This document shows positions 18,581 to 27,145 of a DNA stretch of 64,000 nucleotides, one piece after another (the stretch's first letter is position 1; each line of letters starts with the position of its first letter). The position numbers and the translations under genes were made by a program. Location of the stretch: NCBI RefSeq assembly GCF_000612665.1, contig NZ_HG942073.1, forward strand, positions 43,341-107,340, written 5' to 3'. Source of the DNA: Neobacillus dielmonensis. GTDB taxonomy: Bacteria > Bacillota > Bacilli > Bacillales > Cytobacillaceae. The notes beneath the pieces are model-generated. The model did no database searches. It was not told the origin of the DNA and worked only from the letters and a program-made list of their open reading frames with translations.

Positions 18581-19344
18581 AGGTCTGTCCAGCTTCTTCT
18601 AAGAGTTATATTTTCATGTAAAAATTCTTGTCTCATTTGTTTCACGAATTCAAGTGCCTGCGGTCCGTCGCCATGGACACAAATGGTATCAGCTTTAATA
18701 GCGATGTCTGTACCATCGACCGCTTCCACTTTCCCTTCACGAATCATCCGGATTACTCTTTGGATTGCCTGTGCCGGATCGTGAATCATTGCATTCTTTT
18801 CCTTTCTGGATGTGAGCGTACCATCCGACTGATAGGTACGGTCGGCAAACACTTCTTCTGCAACTATGAGTCCGCTGTCCCGTCCTGCCTTTACTAGTTC
18901 GCTGCCTGCTAATCCATAAAGAACCAAAGAGCTATCTGTGTCTTGGACCGCTTGCGCAATCGCTTCTGCAATTACACGGTCTTTTGCAGCCATATTATAC
19001 AATGCCCCATGTGGTTTTAGATGGGAAAGGCTCACGCCATTCGCTCTGCAGACAGCACCAAGGGCTCCAATTTGATAGACCACCGAATGATAGATTTCCC
19101 GAGGGGCGAGATACATTTCCCGCCTGCCAAATCCCGCAAGATCCGGATATCCGGGATGTGCGCCAATTTTTACTCCCGCTTTCTTAGCAAGCCTGACGGT
19201 TTCAAACATTACATTATGGTCGCCCGCATGATAGCCGCAAGCAACATTGGCACTGGAAATATGCGCCAACACCTCTTGATCATTGCCAATTTTATATGCT
19301 CCAAAGCTCTCCCCTAAATCACTATTTAAATCAATTACTGTCAT
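18577..19344 (-). CDS. pxpA: 5-oxoprolinase subunit A (LamB/YcsF family)
   Basis: 255 residues, the typical length. Family signatures: DLNSDLGESFGAYKIGND at the N-terminus, SSANVACGYHAGDH, GAHPGYPDLAGFGRR, LKPHGALYN and ICVHGDGPQA. PxpA is the lyase/hydrolase-like catalytic subunit of the prokaryotic 5-oxoprolinase. It overlaps both neighbours by four bases, showing translational coupling across pxpB-pxpA-pxpC. Confidence 0.95.
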   Translation of the reverse strand: MTVIDLNSDLGESFGAYKIGNDQEVLAHISSANVACGYHAGDHNVMFETVRLAKKAGVKIGAHPGYPDLAGFGRREMYLAPREIYHSVVYQIGALGAVCRANGVSLSHLKPHGALYNMAAKDRVIAEAIAQAVQDTDSSLVLYGLAGSELVKAGRDSGLIVAEEVFADRTYQSDGTLTSRKEKNAMIHDPAQAIQRVIRMIREGKVEAVDGTDIAIKADTICVHGDGPQALEFVKQMRQEFLHENITLRRSWTDL

Positions 19345-20069
19345 CTTGCTTCCATCCTTTTATATGTTGTAACAGTGTACTTTTGTTCATCTGCTAACTG
19401 TTTGATTCTGTGAAACTCTGCCTCATCTATTGGGCAAAATTTAAGATAGTTCCCTGCCTCAAGCAGAACCGGGGGTGAATCTTCAATATCAAATAATTTA
19501 ACTGGTGTTCTTCCAATAATTCTCCAGCCAGAAGGCACCTCTGACGGATAGATGCCTGTTTGATTTCCTCCAATCCCAACGGAACCCGGCAACACACTGG
19601 GTCTCGGATGCGGGAGTCTCGGGACGGCAAGCTGATTAGGCAATCCTCCTAGATACGGAAACCCCGGGACAAATCCCATCATGTAGATTAAATAGACCTG
19701 GCTGGAGTGAAGGCGGATTACTTCCTCCTCACTAACTCCGGTGGAATCGGCGATAAAAGAAAAATCCGGACCCGCTTCACCACCATAATAAACAGGTATT
19801 TCATAAACGGTGGAATTGAATGGCTCTACTTTATTTGTTCGTTCGTACAATGTGTTTAGCTCGGTAATTAAATCGGAGTAACTGATTATGTCAGGCTGAT
19901 AATAAATCGCAACATTCGTATAGGATGGCACCCATTCGATAATGCCATTAATCGGTTTATCCTTAAGCTGTGAAGTAAACTGTTGGATTTCCCGATGGAT
20001 GTCTTCGCTAATTATATTTCCAAACTTTATTCTTATTCCCATATCTCCGAGCGGTTCTATCTGCATCAT
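19341..20069 (-). CDS. pxpB: 5-oxoprolinase subunit B (KipI family)
   Basis: About 242 residues from the ATG at 20069, six bases after AGGTG; a nearby ATG three bases further in and a GTG/ATG pair upstream are alternatives. Allophanate-hydrolase subunit 1 motifs are present: MGFVPGFPYLGGLP, PRLPHPRPSVLPGSVGIGG and QTGIYPSEVPSGWRIIGRTP. It is the first gene of the pxpBAC operon. The B. subtilis homologue KipI also inhibits KinA, so a link to sporulation control is possible but not shown here. Confidence 0.93.
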   Translation of the reverse strand: MMQIEPLGDMGIRIKFGNIISEDIHREIQQFTSQLKDKPINGIIEWVPSYTNVAIYYQPDIISYSDLITELNTLYERTNKVEPFNSTVYEIPVYYGGEAGPDFSFIADSTGVSEEEVIRLHSSQVYLIYMMGFVPGFPYLGGLPNQLAVPRLPHPRPSVLPGSVGIGGNQTGIYPSEVPSGWRIIGRTPVKLFDIEDSPPVLLEAGNYLKFCPIDEAEFHRIKQLADEQKYTVTTYKRMEAR

Positions 20070-20227
20070 TTGCATCACCTATTCTAAACGTAAATCGGAA
20101 AGGGGAAGATTTCAACCCTTTTCGTACTTCGGCTTTCAAAAAGTTTGAAATAAGCAAATAATTTTACAATCTCCCACTTGAAGACGATAATAGTACTGTT
20201 AAACATTTATAATTGGAGGTAATCAGC

Positions 20228-20791
20228 ATGTATGATGTAGTAATTGTTGGTGCCGGACCCGCTGGTGCAAGTGCAGCTATTTTTACGGCCAAGGCTGGAA
20301 AACAAACATTAGTTATCGATAATGACAAAAGCGTGACCAAACGCGCGTGGATTGAAAACCATTATGGAGTTAAAGAAGTCACTGGTCCTGATCTTGTTCA
20401 GACTGGCAAAGATCAAGCTGCAAAATTTGGCGCAGAATTTGCCCAAGCTACTGTAACCAATATCAGCAAAACTGAAAGCGGATTAAAAGTGGAAACCGAT
20501 CAATCAACTTATGAGGCAAAACATGTAGTAATTGCTACTGGTATGTTGGCTGATTTGGCTGAAAAGGCTGGATTAAATACGAAACTTGGCACTGAGCCAA
20601 GAGTGAAAACGATTCTTGATGTGGACACTAATGGTAAGACGAATATTGAAGGCATTTGGGCAGCTGGAACCATTGCAGGGGTCAGCATGCATACCATCAT
20701 TACTGCCGGTGACGGTGCAAAGGTTGCCATTAACCTGATCAGTGAATTGAATGGCGAGCGTTATGTTGACCATGATATTCTTAAAGCATAG
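20228..20791 (+). CDS. Short FAD-dependent oxidoreductase of the thioredoxin-reductase fold
   Basis: 187 residues from the ATG at 20228, preceded by GGAGG. It has the N-terminal dinucleotide motif VVIVGAGPAGASAA and the C-terminal FAD motif GIWAAGTIAGVSMHTIITAGDGA of thioredoxin reductases, but lacks the central NADPH-binding domain and the CxxC redox pair. About 110 residues are therefore missing relative to thioredoxin reductase, with no sign of a frameshift. Such single-domain proteins are found in Bacillus; substrate and electron donor are unknown. The divergent pxp operon is 158 bases away. Confidence 0.8.
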   Translation: MYDVVIVGAGPAGASAAIFTAKAGKQTLVIDNDKSVTKRAWIENHYGVKEVTGPDLVQTGKDQAAKFGAEFAQATVTNISKTESGLKVETDQSTYEAKHVVIATGMLADLAEKAGLNTKLGTEPRVKTILDVDTNGKTNIEGIWAAGTIAGVSMHTIITAGDGAKVAINLISELNGERYVDHDILKA

Positions 20792-20822
20792 TTTATAAAA
20801 AGTCCAAATTAACAAACGCATG

Positions 20823-20854
20823 AAAAATGGGCCCAGGAACGGGTCCATTTTTTT
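20823..20854 (+). terminator. Terminator after the FAD protein gene
   Basis: AAAATGGGCCC-AGGAAC-GGGTCCATTTTTTT. Confidence 0.88.
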
Positions 20855-21007
20855 CTGCATTTATACATCATTTTCGAAACTATCACAGGTTCAACATAGT
20901 TTACTCTATCTACAGTTTCCTCCTCCCAAATGTTCCGATTGACAATTTTTGGTTTCTACAATTAAAATGAATGAGCCTAGTAAAGTATTTTAAAAAGGGG
21001 GTTGTTT

Positions 21008-22540
21008 ATGACAAAAGAAACACGCCTTAAACCTGTAGTTACAGGATTGTTATTAGCTATTTTAATGTCAGCCATGGACAATACAATCGTCGCTACGGCC
21101 ATGCCGACGATTGTTGCTGACTTAGGGGGGTTTGATAAGTTTATTTGGGTAACCTCCGCCTACATGGTGGCCGTTATGGCCGGAATGCCGATTTTCGGCA
21201 AGTTGTCAGATATGTACGGCCGGAAACGCTTTTTCATTTTTGGATTAGTTGTCTTTCTTGCTGGCTCTGCCCTATGTGGAATTGCTCAAACAATCGTTCA
21301 GTTGAGCATTTTTCGAGCAATACAAGGAATTGGCGGAGGTGCACTCATGCCTATTGCTTTTACAATCGTTTTTGACGTTTTCCCTCCTGAAAGTCGTGGA
21401 AAAATGACAGGGCTTTTGGGAGCTGTATTCGGTTCTTCCAGTATTTTAGGGCCGCTGCTTGGTGCCTATATTACGGACTATATTAGCTGGCACTGGATTT
21501 TTTACGTGAATGTCCCAATTGGGATTGTCTCGATTTTGTTAATTGTCCGTTATTATTTTGAGTCAATGGAGCATTCAAAGCAGAAAATTGACTGGCTGGG
21601 GGCGGCCACACTGGTCATCTCGGTCGTCAGTCTTATGTTTGCACTGGAGCTTGGTGGAAAAGAATACGACTGGAATTCTGTTCAAATTATTAGTCTGTTC
21701 TCGAGCTTTGCCGTCTTTTTCATCTGTTTCTTTGCAACTGAGTTAAGGGCTGCCGAACCTATTCTGCCGCTTTGGCTGTTTAAAAAGCGGTTGTTTGCCA
21801 CCTCACAAGTGCTAGCCTTTTTATACGGCGGCACGTTCATTATTCTTACGGTCTTCATTCCAATATTTGTTCAGGCGGTTTACGGAGGAACAGCCAAGAA
21901 TTCAGGTTTAATTCTGACACCAATGATGCTTGGTTCCGTTGCTGGCAGCTCTATCGGTGGGATTTTTATGACAAAAACCTCCTACCGCAATCTTATGGGT
22001 ATCTCATTCGTTTCCTATGTTATTGGGATGTACCTGCTTGGAACAATGGATGCTGAAACCGCACGTTGGCTGCTTACACTTTATATGATTTTGGTTGGGT
22101 TTGGAGTAGGTTTTTCCTTTTCCCTGCTGCCAACGGCATCGCTTCACGATTTGGAACCGCAATTCCGTGGTACCGCCAATTCGACTAACTCGTTTCTCCG
22201 TTCGTTTGGCATGACCTTGGGAGTAACCATTTTTGGGGCAATACAGGGAAATCGATTTACAGCTGGTTTACAAGAAGCCTTTAAAGGAATGCAAGGTGGT
22301 GGGAATTTTACTGCCGCTGACCCAAGAGAAATTTTCCAGGCCGATGAACGGTCGAAGATACCTGACTTTGTTTTGGATAAAGTGGTTCACGCACTTTCAG
22401 ATTCCATAACTTACACTTTTATGCTTACGCTCATTCCAATTGCCTTAATCGTAATAACGGTCTTCTTGATGGGCAATGCACGTGTCCCAATTATCCAAAA
22501 ACCAGACGGTCAACATAAATCAAGCACTGGAATCCATTGA
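21008..22540 (+). CDS. DHA2-family (EmrB/QacA-type) multidrug exporter
   Basis: 510 residues from the ATG at 21008, with AAAGGGGG upstream. Fourteen predicted helices; the 14-TM family motif DNTIVATAMPTIVADLGG lies near residue 25 and the loop motif FGKLSDMYGRKRFF near residue 70, with GGALMPIAFTIVFDVFPP later. These proton antiporters export lipophilic cations and antibiotics. It has no adjacent regulator; the gene stands alone between terminators. An extracellular loop insert near residue 425 (GNRFTAGLQEAFKGMQGGGN) is common in this family. Confidence 0.9.
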   Translation: MTKETRLKPVVTGLLLAILMSAMDNTIVATAMPTIVADLGGFDKFIWVTSAYMVAVMAGMPIFGKLSDMYGRKRFFIFGLVVFLAGSALCGIAQTIVQLSIFRAIQGIGGGALMPIAFTIVFDVFPPESRGKMTGLLGAVFGSSSILGPLLGAYITDYISWHWIFYVNVPIGIVSILLIVRYYFESMEHSKQKIDWLGAATLVISVVSLMFALELGGKEYDWNSVQIISLFSSFAVFFICFFATELRAAEPILPLWLFKKRLFATSQVLAFLYGGTFIILTVFIPIFVQAVYGGTAKNSGLILTPMMLGSVAGSSIGGIFMTKTSYRNLMGISFVSYVIGMYLLGTMDAETARWLLTLYMILVGFGVGFSFSLLPTASLHDLEPQFRGTANSTNSFLRSFGMTLGVTIFGAIQGNRFTAGLQEAFKGMQGGGNFTAADPREIFQADERSKIPDFVLDKVVHALSDSITYTFMLTLIPIALIVITVFLMGNARVPIIQKPDGQHKSSTGIH

Positions 22541-22556
22541 GGACCAGTGCTTTTTT
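22522..22556 (+). terminator. Terminator of the DHA2 exporter gene
   Basis: AGCACTGG...CCAGTGCTTTTTTG; the left arm lies inside the last codons of the gene. Confidence 0.8.
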
Positions 22557-22561
22557 GTACA

Positions 22562-22957
22562 TTAAACCTTGATGTCATTTCCGGCTTCAGCAATATGAAA
22601 AATCAGATGGGCCAAATGGTGAATTGGTCCATATTCCTCGTCTTCCTCTTCTGTTTCCTCGGCATAATCAAGGTCTTGTAAAAATAATGCCATAAATTCA
22701 TAAAAATCGCTTAGTTGAAAGGCATAACAGCCAACTGGGTCCTCATTGCCTTCTTCATAATGAAGGATCATATAAGAAATGGCCCCATCCTTATCTGCAC
22801 CATCAAAAAAAACAAATAAGCCAATATTTGTATCGAGCTCAAATAAATGTCTTGTCCCGCCTTCTGATGCTCTTTCGAAATCCTCTTCATTTAATTTTTG
22901 GACCTGCATCGTGTCAACATTGTCTTCTTGATGGAAACTTACTACGAATGATTGCAT
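22562..22957 (-). CDS. Acidic cytosolic protein of unknown function
   Basis: 131 residues, no signal peptide or membrane span, strongly acidic (for example YAEETEEEDEEYGPIHHLAH). It starts with an ATG after AAGGAGG. The alternating pattern in the first half suggests a small alpha/beta fold. I do not recognise a family or catalytic motif. It is 32 bases downstream of the next small gene and in the same orientation, so the two may be co-transcribed. Confidence 0.75.
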   Translation of the reverse strand: MQSFVVSFHQEDNVDTMQVQKLNEEDFERASEGGTRHLFELDTNIGLFVFFDGADKDGAISYMILHYEEGNEDPVGCYAFQLSDFYEFMALFLQDLDYAEETEEEDEEYGPIHHLAHLIFHIAEAGNDIKV

Positions 22958-22989
22958 CTTATCCTCCTTAATCCATTGCGATAATAATG

Positions 22990-23190
22990 TTAATCTTCCC
23001 TATAGAACGTAAAATCATTTTTCATTTCCTTAGAATCTTCCTGGTAGTGTTCGTTTAAATAGGGATTTTCCGTGGTGGCAAAGCTAACGGACAGCAGGCT
23101 CATTTCCGGATCGAGTCCGTATAGTCCTTTTTCCATTTTATCCGCCAATTCGCCGCTTTGAAATTGCGGCTCCCTCTCCTTCTTAGTCAA
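22990..23190 (-). CDS. Small hypothetical protein
   Basis: 66 residues from a TTG at 23190 (TKKEREPQFQSGELADKMEK), chosen because GGGGTGATG lies a few bases upstream; a longer in-frame reading would cross the terminator at 23222-23253 and is unlikely. Hydrophilic, acidic C-terminal half (NEHYQEDSKEMKNDFTFY). Not recognised. It is just downstream of the quorum-sensing-like peptide operon but separated from it by that terminator. Confidence 0.55.
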   Translation of the reverse strand: MTKKEREPQFQSGELADKMEKGLYGLDPEMSLLSVSFATTENPYLNEHYQEDSKEMKNDFTFYRED

Positions 23191-23221
23191 CTCATCACCC
23201 CATTTATGACTTATTATGCAC

Positions 23222-23253
23222 AAAAAAACTCTGACATAAGTCAGAGTTTTTTT
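23222..23253 (-). terminator. Terminator of the regulator-peptide operon
   Basis: AAAAAACTCTGAC-TTAT-GTCAGAGTTTTTTT on the minus strand, starting two bases after the peptide stop. Confidence 0.9.
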
Positions 23254-23254
23254 A

Positions 23255-23350
23255 TCATACTGGAGGAAGAATTGGAACATTTGCACCTTTAGTTGCTACA
23301 AATAGTGCAACAACAGCAATCGTATATAAAATGACCGCAAACTTTTTCAT
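23255..23350 (-). CDS. Putative exported signalling pro-peptide of an RRNPP system
   Basis: 31 residues. A basic start MKKF leads into a hydrophobic segment AVILYTIAVVALFVA, as in Sec signal peptides, and ends in the short tail TKGANVPILPPV. The ATG follows AGGAGG that overlaps the regulator stop (TAGGAGG), so the two genes are coupled, and a terminator follows the stop at once. This gene order, size and layout match the NprX, PapR and Phr pro-peptides, which are exported, trimmed, and re-imported to bind a TPR regulator. The active peptide would lie within the last five to ten residues. The sequence does not match a named peptide known to me. Confidence 0.75.
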   Translation of the reverse strand: MKKFAVILYTIAVVALFVATKGANVPILPPV

Positions 23351-23361
23351 TAGGTAACCTC

Positions 23362-24582
23362 CTATGTAATTTTATGTAAATATTTAACTGCAGCATGAGC
23401 CATTCCCTTTTGGGCGTAATGCTCTGCTAGCATTTTATAAAATTTAATTAAATAATCCTTATATTCCTTAACTTCTTCAAAGTAAGGAATTACTTTTAAT
23501 TCTAAATACCTTATAGCCTTGTCTTGTGAATTAACATTTAGCAAATAAAATTCGGACAGTAAATAAAATTTTCTTACCTTAAGTTCCTTTGAAAGTAAAT
23601 GAACTTGTTGAAAACAGGCTATAGCCTTATCTAATTTTTCATTAAAATAATGTAGTTCTCCGATGGAGTAAAGTGTAGCAACATAATGCTCGTTTACTTC
23701 ACTCTGTAATGAAATACTCTTTTCGAAGTAGTACAGCGCTTCCTTGTAATGATTTAATTTACTTTGGAGATGTCCCATATTATTATAAATTTGCGGAAGC
23801 AATCTTTCTTCCTTCAATATTTCAGCATTGCGAATCAAATGCCTGTAACATTCCAATGCTTCTTCATAGATATTCGAATGCGTATAGCTAATGCCGAGAA
23901 GCATCAAAGTATGAAGAATCCTGATAAAGTTATATTGATTAGAGTAAATCTCTAATGCCATTTTGCCAAAGTGAATTGCATGCCCTGATTGATCAAGGGA
24001 TACTTTCACCAATGCTCGGTGATAAAGGAATTCTCCACTTAATGACTCATAATGAGAATCACTATAAAGGCTTTCCAGTATTTCATCTGCTTCCTTATAA
24101 TGGTTCCTCAATATTAAACATACAGCATTATAATAATGAAATAAATACTCTTCATGTTGGGAAAAATTTTTCTTTTGTTTATATAATAGGTCCTTTTGTG
24201 CTTCTGCTTCCGTTAGAAATCCTTTGAATAACAAATACCTATATTTATATAATTCATATGTATAGATATATTTTGAGAACGGAATAATATGCTCCATTTC
24301 TTGAAGTTTATGATAAATTTCGTCTATTTCGTTGATCAAGAAATAATTGAGCTTTTCATTAAACAGTCCCAAGAGAGACTGAATCTCTCCCTCTTTTTCT
24401 TCTATCTCTTCTAAGCTTACATTCAGCCTGTCAAGCAGCAGACCAATCGTATCCTTATTGGCTTCTTTCGAATTATTCTCAATTTTGCTTAAGTGCGGAA
24501 CCGAACAAATCCCTTTAGCAAGCTCCGCTTGTGTAATTCCCTTTTGTGTACGATAGTATTTGATCAGGGCTCCAAATTCCAT
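23362..24582 (-). CDS. HTH-TPR transcriptional regulator of the RRNPP type
   Basis: 406 residues from the ATG at 24582 after GGTGG. Residues 1-65 are an XRE helix-turn-helix (KGITQAELAKGICSVPHLSKIE); the rest is alpha-helical with tetratricopeptide repeats, clearest in LPQIYNNMGHLQSKLNHYKE and VATLYSIGELHYFNEKLDKA. Length and architecture are those of PlcR, NprR and other peptide-sensing regulators. The gene immediately downstream encodes a small exported peptide, its likely ligand. Regulon unknown; autoregulation would be usual. Rap proteins lack the HTH, so Rap is excluded. Confidence 0.88.
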   Translation of the reverse strand: MEFGALIKYYRTQKGITQAELAKGICSVPHLSKIENNSKEANKDTIGLLLDRLNVSLEEIEEKEGEIQSLLGLFNEKLNYFLINEIDEIYHKLQEMEHIIPFSKYIYTYELYKYRYLLFKGFLTEAEAQKDLLYKQKKNFSQHEEYLFHYYNAVCLILRNHYKEADEILESLYSDSHYESLSGEFLYHRALVKVSLDQSGHAIHFGKMALEIYSNQYNFIRILHTLMLLGISYTHSNIYEEALECYRHLIRNAEILKEERLLPQIYNNMGHLQSKLNHYKEALYYFEKSISLQSEVNEHYVATLYSIGELHYFNEKLDKAIACFQQVHLLSKELKVRKFYLLSEFYLLNVNSQDKAIRYLELKVIPYFEEVKEYKDYLIKFYKMLAEHYAQKGMAHAAVKYLHKIT

Positions 24583-24597
24583 GATTACCACCAAGCT

Positions 24598-24787
24598 TGC
24601 CTTTCTATTTTTTTACTTAATTTTACTACAAAAAGGAATTAAATACACTGATTATTTTTAAAATAATGAATACTGCCATGCCGTTGGTCCATATTGGGAA
24701 AATTTTTATGCATTAGTGGTTTGGTCAAATATATTAGCTGCTTTTTTTAAAAAATGAGAAAAAAATACGATTGAAATCTACTATTTT
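24598..24787. other. AT-rich upstream region of the RRNPP regulator
   Basis: About 190 bases without a gene. It must hold the regulator's promoter on the minus strand; several A/T tracts are present, but no clear palindrome or matching -35/-10 pair was identified. Confidence 0.4.
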
Positions 24788-24817
24788 ATAAAAAAAGCCA
24801 GCCTATATTAGACTGGG
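24788..24817 (-). terminator. Terminator of corA
   Basis: Minus-strand CCCAGTC-TAATATA-GGCTGGCTTTTTTT, shortly after the stop. Confidence 0.7.
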
Positions 24818-24821
24818 AAGT

Positions 24822-25760
24822 TTAAAAATATTTCTTTTTCCAAAATACAAACCCTGTGATTGAGGATAATACCAAACAAATCAGCAAGGCAATCAAGAAT
24901 GCGTGTGGACTATGTTGGAAAGGCAGCTCCACATTCATTCCATATAAACTAAATACCATGGTCGGGAATGATAGAATAATAGTTATGGAGGTTAAGAATT
25001 TCATCACTATGTTCAAGTTATTGGAAACAATTGATGCGAAAGCATTCATCATTCCAGTTAAAATAGTGTGATAGGTTTCAGCCATTTCAATCGCCTGGGT
25101 TTTTTCAATGATGACATCCTCTAATAAATCCTTGTCTTCCTCATACATCTTTAAATAATTGAATCGTAAAATTTTATCCAGAACCACTTTATTTGATTTT
25201 AATGAGGTGGTAAAGTAGACCAAACTCTTTTCTAAAGACAGAAAAGCGTATAGTTCTTTATTTTTCAATGATTGGTGGACAACTCGTTCAATTTCATTGG
25301 TTTTCTTGTTAATTTGCTTCAGATATCGTAGGTAGTACGAAGAGATAACAAAGAGAAGCTGCAATGCAAAACGCGTCTTTTTAAATGTATAAAATTCTTT
25401 TACACGATTTTTTCTAAATTCATCTATGATTGGTGAATCCTTTAAGGATACAGTTATAACGTTATCATCGGTCAAAATAATTCCAATTGGAATCGTTTCA
25501 TATACTTCAAGCCCATTCTCATCATGGACGATATAAGGAAAGTCTACGATAATATAAATTCTTCCCTCATCACGTTCAATCCTTGGACGTTCTTCATCGT
25601 CCAGTGCGTCTTTAATTATGTCGATGTCGACTTGGGCATCCGTTGATACCCGGGCAATTTCTTCTACTGTCGGTGCAAACATGTTCACCCAGCAGCCTTT
25701 TGAAATAACATCTACTTTTTCCAAAACCCTAGTTTCGGTACTTTTGAAAATTTCCAGCAT
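24822..25760 (-). CDS. CorA-family magnesium/divalent metal transporter
   Basis: 312 residues. A long cytosolic alpha/beta funnel, then two C-terminal membrane helices with the signature YGMNVELPF (GMN near residue 275) at the pore entrance. CorA pentamers import Mg2+ and sometimes Co2+ or Ni2+. The C-terminus ends WKKKYF, normal for the family. The ATG follows GAGGAGG. The 225-base leader holds an unusual long stem structure. It is followed upstream by a CDF metal exporter in the same orientation. Confidence 0.92.
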   Translation of the reverse strand: MLEIFKSTETRVLEKVDVISKGCWVNMFAPTVEEIARVSTDAQVDIDIIKDALDDEERPRIERDEGRIYIIVDFPYIVHDENGLEVYETIPIGIILTDDNVITVSLKDSPIIDEFRKNRVKEFYTFKKTRFALQLLFVISSYYLRYLKQINKKTNEIERVVHQSLKNKELYAFLSLEKSLVYFTTSLKSNKVVLDKILRFNYLKMYEEDKDLLEDVIIEKTQAIEMAETYHTILTGMMNAFASIVSNNLNIVMKFLTSITIILSFPTMVFSLYGMNVELPFQHSPHAFLIALLICLVLSSITGFVFWKKKYF

Positions 25761-25807
25761 AGAAAAACCTCCTCACTTACTTTGGTTGAGGAAGCCAATT
25801 ACCTCTT

Positions 25808-25913
25808 AGAGTTGATATTATTGTTGAAACCAAATCCATCAATTGAAAGAAACTATTGACTTCCCCTTGACTGCCGGGGTCCGGGTCTATAGAGTAACTC
25901 AACAATATCAACT
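25808..25913 (-). promoter_or_regulatory. Structured leader of corA, unrecognised
   Basis: On the minus strand AGTTGATATTGTTGAGT (25897-25913) pairs with TCAACAATAATATCAACTC (25808-25826), one three-base bulge apart, enclosing about 70 bases that contain a CCCC/GGGG hairpin (GACCCGGACCCCGGCAGTCA). A long closing stem around a structured core, 50 bases before a metal-transporter gene, is what a metal- or ligand-responsive riboswitch looks like. It does not match the M-box, NiCo or yybP-ykoY patterns I know. Confidence 0.45.
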
Positions 25914-25984
25914 CCTTTGCATTTATATATCCATACCTATCATAAACCCTTATTTCTGAAAGTACAAACCAGTTTTTTTGGAAA

Positions 25985-26881
25985 TTATTTTTCTTCAGGG
26001 AAATAAGGGTTTAAATGGATTAATACTTCACGAATATTGTCGTGCTGATCCATAAGATTTCGCTTGATGGTCCGCGCAAGATCATGTCCTTGCTTAATAG
26101 TTTTAAAATGGTCAATGGAAATTCGTAAATCAACGAGAATATAATGTCCATGTTCCCTTGCCCTAATTCGGTCAATTCGTTTGACCTCAGGAAATTCGTT
26201 TATAACAGCAATATATTCTTGAATCGTCTCCGTGTTAATATTCCGTTCCAATAAAATATCAAAAGCCTCGGTCAACATTTCTTTTGAAATTTTAAAAATC
26301 AGGTAGGCAACAAAAATGCTTGCCGCTTTATCGCCATAAAGCAAAATGGGAATATCCAACCTTGCGCCGATAATCGATAAGATCACCCCGATGCCGGCGG
26401 CGATAGAGGCGACGATATCTGCTTTATGGTCAAAGGCAATGGCTTCAATCGCCTTACTTTTGTTTTGCTCGGCAACCTTTAATGAACTGCGGTATAAAAT
26501 TACCTTTGCTGCAAAAGAAAATACCGCCACCCACACGGCGAGGATGTTCGGTGATTCCGCTTCGTGAAAAAGTCCAGCCAATCCCTCATATACAACATAG
26601 ATGGAAACTAAGAAAAGCAAAATTCCTACAATCTCTGAAACAATGACTTCCGCCTTGCCGTGTCCATAAGGATGTTCTTTGTCTGCAGGCTTATTGGCAA
26701 TTTTAATGACCAAAAGAACAATGACCGATGCAAACACATCGGCCGCTGAGTGTATTCCATCTGCAAATACCGCATCACTATTCCCATACCAGCCAATAAT
26801 AATTTTCCCTAAGGTAAGAATGATGTTGCTGATGACGCTAATCCAGGCAATCTTTTTTGCCAGTGCTTCTCTTGTCCCCAT
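25985..26881 (-). CDS. Cation diffusion facilitator metal exporter
   Basis: 298 residues from the ATG at 26881, after AAAGGTGG. Six membrane helices with the two metal-site motifs of the family: HSAAD (in FADGIHSAADVFAS, helix 2) and HKADI (in AIAFDHKADIVASI, helix 5), followed by a cytosolic ferredoxin-like domain. CDF proteins exchange protons for Zn2+, Fe2+ or Mn2+. The HD-type first site is replaced by Asp-His residues typical of the FieF/MamM group. Metal specificity cannot be fixed. Confidence 0.92.
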   Translation of the reverse strand: MGTREALAKKIAWISVISNIILTLGKIIIGWYGNSDAVFADGIHSAADVFASVIVLLVIKIANKPADKEHPYGHGKAEVIVSEIVGILLFLVSIYVVYEGLAGLFHEAESPNILAVWVAVFSFAAKVILYRSSLKVAEQNKSKAIEAIAFDHKADIVASIAAGIGVILSIIGARLDIPILLYGDKAASIFVAYLIFKISKEMLTEAFDILLERNINTETIQEYIAVINEFPEVKRIDRIRAREHGHYILVDLRISIDHFKTIKQGHDLARTIKRNLMDQHDNIREVLIHLNPYFPEEK

Positions 26882-26908
26882 ATAGACCACCTTTGCGTTA
26901 AAACTCCC

Positions 26909-27052
26909 TTATTCTTCATTCCCTTGTTTTTCCTCTTTTATCCGCTCCACTTCTTCAGTTACAGAGATTTGATTGATTTGATCATGAAGGTAATGGAAGG
27001 CTTGGTCTAATTGCTTACGGCTCGGAAAGTTGTTTTTACGATTACGATTCAT
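26909..27052 (-). CDS. Small hypothetical protein
   Basis: 47 residues, MNRNRKNNFPSRKQLDQAFH followed by an acidic helical tail. No strong ribosome site: GAGAAACGAAATG. Positioned 27 bases upstream of the CDF gene and probably co-transcribed. Hydrophilic and helical; not recognised. Confidence 0.5.
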   Translation of the reverse strand: MNRNRKNNFPSRKQLDQAFHYLHDQINQISVTEEVERIKEEKQGNEE

Positions 27053-27145
27053 TTCGTTTCTCAACCTTTCAGTGAAATTTTTTGTGAGTAATCCTCATGA
27101 AAATAGACAACAATAGCCTTGAATCAATTTATAAAAGGAGTGGTC

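Noticed and set aside
17636..20069. Calling the three-gene set kipI-kipA sporulation inhibitors
   Set aside because: The complete set with a YcsF-type subunit is the 5-oxoprolinase operon; a KinA role is secondary.
24822..25760. M-box riboswitch for corA
   Set aside because: The leader lacks the conserved M-box blocks; it is reported as an unrecognised structure instead.
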